DNA from: Novipirellula herctigrandis
Lineage (GTDB): Bacteria > Planctomycetota > Planctomycetia > Pirellulales > Pirellulaceae
NCBI GenBank assembly: GCA_007859835.1
Contig: SJPJ01000001.1
Coordinates: forward strand, 7,972,853-8,036,852
Reading direction: 5' to 3'
Length of the DNA: 64,000 nt
Position numbers and translations under genes: made by a program. Below are positions 18,601 through 25,216 of the stretch, in pieces (position 1 is the stretch's first letter; every line of letters starts with the position of its first letter). The notes under the pieces are model-generated. The model made no database searches. It was given only the letters and a program-made list of their open reading frames with translations, and was not told the origin of the DNA.

Positions 18601-19100
18601 TTCCAGGGCGAAAACATGTACTGGATTTGCTGGAGATTCAAGCCGAAGCGACAACCGGTGCACGTTACATGAAGCCCGATGATAGTCAACCGATCCTGGC
18701 GACATACGTGCTTGATGGTGAATGCTATTTGCTTTTGGATTTACCTCGTGGAACAAGCAAAGCGTTCCCGTTGGAAGGTATCTACGATTTCGCGAGCATC
18801 CAGGCGGCGTGTTACGGGACGGACCAGTTGACGCTGCCGGGCGAGATCCTTGGTCAGTTAAATCGATGGCTTGTGGATAATCGCGAGCGAGTGCGAAACG
18901 GCAATGGAACTGAACATTTAGAAATCGATCTCCGCTGGAAAGATCCGGTACGCAACTTGAGTTCAGGCATCTTTTTGGCGGATACGGTCTCGGATAGTGT
19001 CACGGTTGCCAAACCAGTCGCGATACAGGGCCAATGCCCCTTTATGTTGCCTCGAGGCTTTACTGCCGCCGCGGACAGCAAGGCTGACGGGACAGAATAA
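15663..19100 (+). CDS. Exported caspase-family (C14) peptidase with long TPR-like region
   Basis: The chosen start gives 1145 aa with a signal peptide (MKTIATMILASLVCMLFVST, ending AVADD). The caspase domain (about 93-300) has KKWALIVGIDYAD, the catalytic His in FVFFSGHGVR (residue 188) and Cys in VVLDHCYSGD (residue 240). About 500 residues of helical repeats follow (e.g. ALKRSDDAHDNYRKAETAYN, HEAADKFREAESGIRTLTEE), consistent with TPR scaffolding. The last 150 residues (ILATYVLDGECYLLLDLPRG ...) form a beta-rich domain I do not recognise. The frame opens at 15510, but upstream residues lack signal features. It is the third gene after sigma factor and kinase, 165 bp on, probably the same regulon. 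Confidence 0.85.
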   Translation: MKTIATMILASLVCMLFVSTSFAVADDAPPSQSFSAKPAPTSLALNAPRADSIGDEQTATDNHAEKESETTVTEGVARGDRRMAPTALSPVYRKKWALIVGIDYADREDERASSAKNAAALPTLSNAVKDAQGISATLKQYYAYDQENVIELIEADASKAAIDTALGSLCDVGKVSPDDCVFVFFSGHGVRSSRGTSFLAHDVHLAGGAPVSGHLRLQEDLVRRLEDCPAKHKLVVLDHCYSGDVFNNNFQPPSHQDRSDKGLQRVPAFQAMASCRATQVALDAGRLNQGHSPFTAAFIDGLTRLPANGRRSDAIGTTKLASYVSTTFDVATQKPECRNLIATDGEFSFWPADVSFDQFRVKTGDRNLLNAMTSRHGDWWFNERPWFIPAVRTLILQQIAESNTARGTVNDQHIDELALRLAAEKAFDVKDSYRESTKRYYKLLLTTQGTNKFRDSLQTICDELEAQMLGESQDAFTPSNAEPMLPEDLHLLAIVQHALKRSDDAHDNYRKAETAYNKLRKSGNTRFRISSALCCADHGELLLGGMGKAHEAADKFREAESGIRTLTEERDAGAVFRMSIMCREASAYLRINRWKGANQLLDDALDLTQPFASDSYFAAQVHRNRAWAQIIQWKMLEAKQSFERSNEILANLFRSEREDDEDDATDTSLVDKPTLGNNQHPAAQKAFRSLKTFTAFHHSDDFASKLAYLHNLHGIAMAQRFRGDTYNASQNYRSLARHVEATFSDLMQGIATDTLTRMYVVRSINTQERLGDCNLFGDPEYIDLKEAIDDYRRSRSLVYQIAGVERRQLEAVLLYKTALALALPSEVQDTEMAVEMCKRADTLFEVDDQARIATGLYWALGKLATPMVAVLNQKACFNDETVACDQPAIDLRTAILDSRDVLGQHPHRDQLEILLFASKILLEHSPNSNRFTIAEDSDLLLSFCRLALASYRFDDVLAQSESKAYLRPYYDSVMRAKLGIPGRKHVLDLLEIQAEATTGARYMKPDDSQPILATYVLDGECYLLLDLPRGTSKAFPLEGIYDFASIQAACYGTDQLTLPGEILGQLNRWLVDNRERVRNGNGTEHLEIDLRWKDPVRNLSSGIFLADTVSDSVTVAKPVAIQGQCPFMLPRGFTAAADSKADGTE

Positions 19101-19375
19101 GATTATTGCGGTAAATGTATCGCTATGAAACGTCGAAACTTTGTCTTGAACTGAGCATGGAATTGATGTTCCAAGCTTTGACTGTTTTTCGACTATTCTA
19201 TTCCCTCTCTGCTGGCATCATTTCGTTTAACGTCTTTCGAGAACGACTCTGAATTCGAAGGCAGTTTGTCGATTTCGATCAAACGCACTCGCAGACCAGG
19301 GGGCCCGTATTGCTCCAACACCGAATCGGATTAACCGAGTAAACAGCCGAGGACTCGTGGGTCAGTGAGTCTGTG

Positions 19376-19546
19376 CTAGCGTGCGTCAGCCAGCGTGATG
19401 TCGTTGTTCGCTTTGAGGACGCTGGCCAAATCGACCCAGCAAAGACCTTCGTCAGAGTATCCGCGAGCCATTAAGAGCATGGACCTATCACCACCGGGTC
19501 GCGAGTGTTGAATGCGAATTCCATTGTCCAAAACCGATCCGTCGGC
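19376..19546 (-). pseudogene. Protein-like remnant, unknown family
   Basis: On the minus strand an open run bounded by TGA (19547-19549) and TAG (19376-19378) reads DGSVLDNGIRIQHSRPGGDR, then SMLLMARGYSDEGLCWVDLA and SVLKANNDITLADAR. Its composition and the ordered alternation of hydrophobic and polar residues look like real protein, yet there is no start codon and it is too short for a domain. I infer the 3' remnant of a gene whose 5' end is gone. The rest of the 720-bp gap (19101-19822) shows nothing else apart from a short tandem repeat. Confidence 0.3.
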
Positions 19547-19751
19547 TCAGCCGTTCGGTGGACTCAGCGGTTGCTCTGTCACGGCTGGCACGGTGATCAG
19601 CCGAAACATCGCGATTGTTATCGTTGCCCGGCGAACAAACTCAAAACCATTGATGTTTCTTTCCTTATCGCACGTATCGGTGATTCACTTCGGTTTCCCC
19701 AACACAGCGTTCCACTATGGGGTGCAGGCGGAAATACCAACAACGCGTTGT

Positions 19752-19798
19752 GCTTCACAATACGTTTTGCTTCACAATACGTTTTGCTTCACAATACG
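19752..19798. repeat. 17-bp tandem repeat, about 2.8 copies
   Basis: GCTTCACAATACGTTTT is repeated at 19752-19768 and 19769-19785, with a partial third copy to 19798. It lies just past the 3' end of the SGNH hydrolase gene. Confidence 0.9.
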
Positions 19799-19822
19799 TA
19801 ACGGAGCGGCAAACATTTGTCG

Positions 19823-20590
19823 CTATTTTTCACCTAGCAACTTTGCGAGCGTCGGTTCCATTGCCTCCGCCCAAATTTCGTATCCATCGGGATTTGGGTG
19901 CAACCGGTCTGGCATGATTGACTTTGGAAGCTTGCCGTCATCTTCGAGAAACTTGTCGCTGATGTCCAAATAGAAAACACGTTTGTCGTCAGCCAGGTTA
20001 GAAATTCGTTGATTGATCGCGTCATTAATTAATCGAAGTTCGTCGTCGGCCGACTCGCCGCGAGGGAAAATCGCCAGCAGTAGTACTTTCATATCCGGCA
20101 GCTTTTCGCCAAGTTGATCCACAATCGCTTTGATACCAGCAGCCGTCTCTTCAGGAGGATCTTTGCGATGGCCCGTGTTGTTCGTGCCGATCATGACAAC
20201 CGCAGCCTTGGGGGCAATCCCATCGATCTCGCCATGATCGAGTCGCCACAAAACTTGTTCTGTGCGATCGCCCGAGAATCCAATATTGAAAGCGTTTCGC
20301 TTCGAGTAGTATTTTTTCCAAACCGTCTTTCCACCGCCTTCCCATCCGTGTGTGATTGAGTCGCCGATCATTAACAAATCAACCGAATCCAACCCCTTAA
20401 GTTCCTTCAGCTTCTCTTCGTGTCGCGGCATCCACCATTGGATCGCCCATTCGGCCGTTTGAACCTCAGGATCCAATGCTTCAATCAGCACCGCCGTGTC
20501 TTGAGCAACGCCCTGTGTAAGTAGAATCGAGTGGGACCCCCACAAGAGAAACGGCATGATGAGAACAGCTAAGTGGCGATTCAGGTTCAT
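19823..20590 (-). CDS. Exported SGNH/GDSL hydrolase (PAF-acetylhydrolase-like)
   Basis: The 255-aa protein has a signal peptide ([20 protein letters not shown]) and all four SGNH blocks: the nucleophile in [10 protein letters not shown], Gly in [12 protein letters not shown], Asn in [11 protein letters not shown], and the Asp/His pair in [13 protein letters not shown]. The pattern GDSITHGW with [13 protein letters not shown] is that of PAF-acetylhydrolase subunit-like esterases, which in Planctomycetes often deacetylate sugars. The exact substrate cannot be read from sequence. AAGGAA lies 8 nt upstream of the ATG. It stands alone between the caspase operon and a divergent metallopeptidase. 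Confidence 0.88.
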   Translation of the reverse strand: MNLNRHLAVLIMPFLLWGSHSILLTQGVAQDTAVLIEALDPEVQTAEWAIQWWMPRHEEKLKELKGLDSVDLLMIGDSITHGWEGGGKTVWKKYYSKRNAFNIGFSGDRTEQVLWRLDHGEIDGIAPKAAVVMIGTNNTGHRKDPPEETAAGIKAIVDQLGEKLPDMKVLLLAIFPRGESADDELRLINDAINQRISNLADDKRVFYLDISDKFLEDDGKLPKSIMPDRLHPNPDGYEIWAEAMEPTLAKLLGEK

Positions 20591-20874
20591 TTGAAATTCC
20601 TTCGAAACTTTACTTGATTGAGGATCCGCGACTCGACAAATTCAAGACGTGAGACGCATGAAAATGCAAGACATCGGGATAGTGGGAGGGAAATTTTGGA
20701 GGGATCCGTTATGGTAGTATCGCTCCAATTGTAGCACGAGAGGTTTCGTTACGGGCCTGGACCGTGGAAACATCTTTGTAAGGACAATCGAATTGTCTTC
20801 GGTCACGTGTGGTCACATATTATTTAGCCAAACAGATGCTAGTCACTCCCCATTCAAATCGTCGAAATCGTACC

Positions 20875-21840
20875 ATGGCGCTGATCCTTGCGGGGATCAC
20901 TACCATGCTTGTCGCGATCGTTGGCTATTTCAATCCATACGCATTTCTCGCTTTTCCGCTTGTTGTTGCGGTCTACTGGATTGTACGGCGAAGGACTCAG
21001 CAACGTCTGAAGGTCATGCAATCTCCGTTCCCTGAGGTTTGGGAACAGGAACTACAATCACGGGTCGATTTCTTTCGAGCACTCGACGAGGCTAAGAAAG
21101 ATCGCTTTCGAAACCTTGTGAAGGTATTCCTTGATGAAAAACCAATCACAGGTGTTCGCACGGATGTCGACGAGGTATGTCGCGTTTTGGTTGCCGCCAG
21201 TGCGGTGATTCCGATCTTTGGATTTGACGATTGGGAATACTCAAGTCTAGGAGAGATTCTGATTTATCCAGGGTCATTCGATTCGGATTATCAAACGAGC
21301 GGTGGCCCGGGCCAAAATACGTTAGGTATGGTCGGAGTGAATCATCTCAGCGGCGTAATGATCCTTTCTAAACCTGCCCTGATAGCGGGTTTTTCGAATT
21401 CAGGCGACAAGCGAAACGTCGGCATTCATGAGTTTGCTCATCTTGTCGACAAGGCGGACGGATCGGTCGATGGACTTCCAGCAGGGATTCCTAAGGAAGT
21501 TGTACGACCGTGGATTGAATGGGTCGGTGGGGAGTTAAGACGACCGGTTGATGGCAGCGAACACATCGATGACTACGCCTTTACAAACGAAGCGGAATAC
21601 TTTGCCGTACTGACGGAGTATTTCTTTGAAGCCCCCGCCATCTTGGCCCAACGCGATCCCAAGACGTACAAGATGATGGAGTCGATGTATCGTCAGAATA
21701 CTCGATCCCTACTATCGCGGTCTATTTTCTCGCGTCCCAAACGTGTGGGACGCAATGCACCATGTCCATGTGGAAGCGGAAAAAAATACAAGCGATGTTG
21801 CCGACTGCGTCGCCAAAAGGGATTGCCGCGAGTAGGGTGA
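20875..21840 (+). CDS. MtfA-like (M90) zinc metallopeptidase with SEC-C tail
   Basis: With the start at ATG 20875 the protein has 321 aa. A hydrophobic N-terminus (MALILAGITTMLVAIVGYFN ... AFLAFPLVVAVYWIV) makes one or two membrane segments. The peptidase region has the zinc motif HEFAH (in NVGIHEFAHLVDKADG) and a downstream Glu in TNEAEYFAVLTEYFFE, as in MtfA, the E. coli peptidase that titrates Mlc. The end NAPCPCGSGKKYKRCC is a SEC-C zinc-binding motif. The fusion gives a membrane-tethered protease with a possible protein- or RNA-binding tail. GTG 20809 and ATG 20836 are alternative starts; none has a good ribosome site. Confidence 0.82.
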   Translation: MALILAGITTMLVAIVGYFNPYAFLAFPLVVAVYWIVRRRTQQRLKVMQSPFPEVWEQELQSRVDFFRALDEAKKDRFRNLVKVFLDEKPITGVRTDVDEVCRVLVAASAVIPIFGFDDWEYSSLGEILIYPGSFDSDYQTSGGPGQNTLGMVGVNHLSGVMILSKPALIAGFSNSGDKRNVGIHEFAHLVDKADGSVDGLPAGIPKEVVRPWIEWVGGELRRPVDGSEHIDDYAFTNEAEYFAVLTEYFFEAPAILAQRDPKTYKMMESMYRQNTRSLLSRSIFSRPKRVGRNAPCPCGSGKKYKRCCRLRRQKGLPRVG

Positions 21841-21895
21841 ATTGTTTGAAAACAACCACGCAGATCGCGGATCGGATTTGGCGTCACGGTTGTCC

Positions 21896-22882
21896 TCAAC
21901 GTCTCCGGGTTTGACCCTTCATTGGGATGTTTGGAAGACCATCGTAAACAGAGGGGCGAGGCCTCACGACTTTCCAAACCGTCTTCTGCACGATTTCAGC
22001 TATCACCGGATCGAGCGTCCCATAGGGTTCCGTTGGCAAACCAACCGGCGACTGATTGAGCATTACCGCGTAAAACGTACATCCAACCAAATACGACCCC
22101 ATCTCGTTCAGATGAATGCCGTCACGATACAGTTGGTAGATGCTCGTGTAGCCTTCGACTTGGCCAGCTTGCATCATTTTGTGAAGTGCCAGCATCACGT
22201 CGCCAACGGGGACAAGTTTCGGAGGCTTCTCTAAGAACGGTGTCACCGCGCGGACTTCATCCAACAATTGATCGAAATAGTCGCGAGTCTCGTTCGTCGC
22301 ATCCCAGCCACCCGTGTATTTGGCGTTGAAACGATCTGCATACGAGTCTGCTTTGGATAGATCCGCTCCGCTGCCAGGATTTGCGGGATCGTAGTCGTTC
22401 TTGTCGAATTCGAGGCTTTTGCCGCTGCTGGTAATGCGTGGCCATCGCGCGTAAATGTAGATCTGAACTTCGGGGTTCTTCTTTGCGGCGCGTTCGGCCA
22501 AGTCACGAATCATTTCGACGTCGCCCCGTTCTTCGCCCTTCTCATTCTTGCCGTGCAAGTGCCGATCAAAAGGTTGTACCGAAATGGCATCCCAAGTGAA
22601 TTCCCCAAGAGCCTTTGGATAATGTCCAAACGGTTGCTCTGCGAAACCACTATCCGGATGATCATAGATCCACTCTAAAGGCGCACCGGGAATCATGTGC
22701 CTGCCCCAAATGATGGACTGGTCACGTGATTCCGCCAACTCAGCAAAGGCTCCGTACCGGATCGTATCCGTAACACTGTTGCCGATAAAATAGACTCGCA
22801 ACGGTTGAGCGTCATTCTCTGCCGAAACCTGCCTATAAGCAGGCAGACATATCGTAAAAAGCAGGGCAAATCGTAAATACAT
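21896..22882 (-). CDS. Exported SGNH-like hydrolase
   Basis: The 328-aa protein starts at ATG 22882 with a signal peptide (MYLRFALLFTICLPAYRQVS). Block I is VYFIGNSVTDTIRYG, where GNS(V/L)T replaces GDS, as in a distinct SGNH subfamily common in Planctomycetes. The end of the domain has LYRDGIHLNEMGSYLVGC, providing the D..H pair. The middle (VQIYIYARWPRI) fits a Rossmann-like beta-strand. It probably acts on esters or acetylated sugars outside the cytoplasm. The frame is open to 22951, but those residues are polar and the signal peptide decides the start. It converges with the MtfA-like gene. Confidence 0.7.
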   Translation of the reverse strand: MYLRFALLFTICLPAYRQVSAENDAQPLRVYFIGNSVTDTIRYGAFAELAESRDQSIIWGRHMIPGAPLEWIYDHPDSGFAEQPFGHYPKALGEFTWDAISVQPFDRHLHGKNEKGEERGDVEMIRDLAERAAKKNPEVQIYIYARWPRITSSGKSLEFDKNDYDPANPGSGADLSKADSYADRFNAKYTGGWDATNETRDYFDQLLDEVRAVTPFLEKPPKLVPVGDVMLALHKMMQAGQVEGYTSIYQLYRDGIHLNEMGSYLVGCTFYAVMLNQSPVGLPTEPYGTLDPVIAEIVQKTVWKVVRPRPSVYDGLPNIPMKGQTRRR

Positions 22883-22994
22883 CGAAGAATCCTCTTTTGT
22901 GTTGTTTCGTCGATCGGGGACACGATTGCTATAAACTACTTGGAAACACAACCGCTGTGGGCGTCACTCACGCCTCCGTTGAGAAAGAGTTGCT

Positions 22995-23195
22995 GTGTTA
23001 GTTGAGCTACTCGGGAAGAACGAATCCCAGAAGCCAACGGAATCAGGACGCCTAACCAATTGGCAGCGTCGGACGTTTCGAACTCGTCATGCGACCGTTG
23101 CATTCACGTTCCGAAAACCTGAAATCAATGGCCATGATGTCATCGAAGCTCTTCGCGAGATTAAACGGCAGATCGGTGAAGATGGCGTGGTCTGA
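22995..23195 (+). other. Possible small gene or fragment
   Basis: An open frame of 66 codons without an ATG reads ATVAFTFRKPEINGHDVIEA, then LREIKRQIGEDGVV at its end. That part looks like a genuine beta-strand plus helix and could be the C-terminus of a DNA-binding (ParB-like) protein, but I cannot confirm this. The first 30 residues are less convincing. It abuts the truncated 3' end of the recombinase pseudogene, where breakage is expected. Confidence 0.25.
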
Positions 23196-23199
23196 TGAG

Positions 23200-24253
23200 T
23201 TTTATAATCCATGAATCCCCACGTTTGTTCCTCAGCCATGCGGTTCTTGAAAATGTTTCAACACCTTGTCGGCCGGCATTGCTTCGCGGAATCGCGTTCA
23301 TACAGAATGTGTCGTTGCCGCCTGGATGGATTGCTCGCCAATCATCAAAGACTCGCCGTAATTTGGCAGAAACGGGAACACGGCGGGTGGAACGTTTCCC
23401 TTTGACACGTTTTTTTCGCGAATCGTCATGTGGGTGGCATCGAAGTCGCATAGTTTCGACTCAAGCAGTTCGCTGCGTCTTGCCCCAATGTGAGCCGCAG
23501 TGAACAGCATTGGGAAATAAAGGGATGTGAAGCACTGGTTCGAACAAATTCAAGTAGCTCATCGATTTCGTGACTTTGGGGGAATAAGCAATCCCAGAGA
23601 TCCTCGACTTCGGCATCAGACATTCCGCCTCGTTCCAATTGAGCGATGATTTCGTCCCACGTTTGAAAACGTGGTTTCTCGGACGACTTCGGGTAGCGAA
23701 GACCTTTGTTGGGAAACGGAGTCATGACCAATTTCTCGCCCAAGGCCCAGTTCCGGATGCTTCGCAGGGTTGCCAGTTCCTTTCGGATGGTCGTTGGGCT
23801 AACGGTGCGAACACGATTCCCCGGCTCCTTAGATCGCTTTGTGACGTACTTTTGCAGGTCTTCACGGACGAGATGCTGGATTCGGTATCGGCGACCGAGG
23901 TGCCGCTCTAAATGACGCTGGTGGATCTTCATCCCTTTCAGGGTCGTGTCTTCGAGGGCGTCGGCGGGCAATTGGTCGTAGAACGTCTTGAAGAGTTCGG
24001 ACAGATTGACGCTCCGCACGACCTTTGGCTTGCCATCGAGCCGCTCATTGGATAGCAGAAAGGTTGCCACATCGGAGTTCTGTGGGATCTCCAGCCGTCC
24101 ACTCTCAACCAGACGCATGTTTTCAATCAGCCGGTGCAGCCGTCCATCGGCTTGGGACTGGACTTTTGTTTTGAGGGATCGTTTGAACTTCTTGCCGCCG
24201 AAACGGAAGCTAAGATGGAAATTTCCAGACGGGTCAGTTTGCAGCCAAGCCAT
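23200..24253 (-). pseudogene. Tyrosine recombinase (phage integrase) pseudogene, frameshifted and truncated
   Basis: ATG 24253 begins MAWLQTDPSGNFHLSFRFGG, a clear relative of the intact integrase at 38798-40024 (shared RFGGK(K/R)F.RSLKT, ESGRL..P, LS.LF..F.D.LP....E.T). The match continues to about 23500 in one frame, moves to a second (LFTAAHIGARRSELLESKL, carrying the first catalytic Arg), then to a third (KRVKGKRSTRRVPVSAKLRR, to about 23200). The HxxR...Y block at the end is missing. At least two frameshifts plus loss of the C-terminus mean no active enzyme. It marks the left part of the accessory region. Confidence 0.85.
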
Positions 24254-24289
24254 GATTCGCACTCCGAAGGGTATCGGAGTGAGTTTGGA

Positions 24290-24470
24290 CGAGGCAGCGT
24301 CCTGCTCGATCAACTTGAATGCCAACTTGAGCCGCGTACTTCTTGACCACATCAAGAATGGACTGCTGACTCACGCTCCGACGCTTCGGCGTGCGACGAC
24401 CGTTTTCAAACGGTGCAAATTTAGGGTTTGACGCCACGCTAAATCCGATCCCCGACATTTTCAGCCAGCA
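24290..24470 (-). pseudogene. Possible remnant of a second site-specific recombinase
   Basis: Just upstream of the integrase pseudogene a different minus-strand frame reads GRRTPKRRSVSQQSILDVVK followed by KYAAQVGIQVDRAG. This resembles the linker of XerD-type recombinases directly before their HSLRAT block, which should follow but instead is lost where the other integrase begins. Evidence is limited to these 34 residues. Confidence 0.3.
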
Positions 24471-24790
24471 AATGAAAGAAGCTGCCGCTTCGAAGAGGGG
24501 AGCGGATGTCAATTCCTGCTCTCTCTTCGAGCTCGGTCAGCAAATCCGTGGCAGACTCTTTCAAGATCCTTGTCATTGTGGTGGCTTGCTCTGCTTGGAT
24601 AGCTCAGGATGCTTTGCCAGTGGGCGATCAGGATCGCTTTGAAAGCCAAGTTCCATCTGTTCGGGCATGGTGAAGAACACTGCCAAGGTTCCTGTGCAAA
24701 TGCAAGCAAATCAGGCAGGTTTTCAATACGCCAGCAAATCTACTGTCGGGTATAATCAGTTTTCGCTAGCAATCAAAAGGGAGTGCGGTC

Positions 24791-25216
24791 GTGGACGATG
24801 ACGAAGAAGAACACCGTGAATTTCTGTCTTTCTTAGCCGACATGATTGGGGACGAAGACGAGTCCACTGATCGAGGGCTTAGCATCGAAGAGATTCAAGC
24901 GGAGAATGAAGCTGTCGAAAGAAAAATCCTCCAGATGCACAAGGATTCGCTGGATTTACAAATAGAAAGAGAACGCCGAGCCTGGCATCAAAACACCGAT
25001 TGGATCATCTCTCAAATGATCACTGAAATGAAGAAGACGCCAGATAAGGATGACCGGGAGGAATTAGTGAACCTGATTTTGAACGTTCACGAGCAACGAG
25101 CGAATTGGGATCGAGTTCGCGACCTCATTGACCCCAACAAAACCAACTTCACCCACCCACTACCTGATCCGCAGCTCCCCGGCGGCGACGCGGAGGACGG
25201 AATCAATGGGACGTGA
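24791..25216 (+). CDS. Hypothetical acidic helical protein, 141 aa
   Basis: GTG 24791 is chosen because GGGAG lies 8 nt upstream and no ATG is near. The protein is strongly acidic at the start (MDDDEEEHREFLSFLADMIG) and then mostly helical, with heptad-like ERKILQMHKDSLDLQIERER suggesting a coiled coil (about 45-70). There is no signal peptide or membrane segment. I do not recognise the family. Its 3' end overlaps the end of the convergent coupling-ATPase gene by 57 bp. Within the accessory region it could be a small accessory of the mobile element, but nothing in the sequence proves this. Confidence 0.55.
   Translation: MDDDEEEHREFLSFLADMIGDEDESTDRGLSIEEIQAENEAVERKILQMHKDSLDLQIERERRAWHQNTDWIISQMITEMKKTPDKDDREELVNLILNVHEQRANWDRVRDLIDPNKTNFTHPLPDPQLPGGDAEDGINGT

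Noticed and set aside
19505-19973. Overlapping plus-strand frames of 98 and 153 codons in the gap and over the SGNH hydrolase 3' end.
   Set aside because: Cover the 17-bp repeat and read antisense to the hydrolase; composition not protein-like.
24751-24756. TATAAT upstream of the 141-aa gene as a promoter.
   Set aside because: No acceptable -35 at 16-18 bp; a chance match cannot be excluded.
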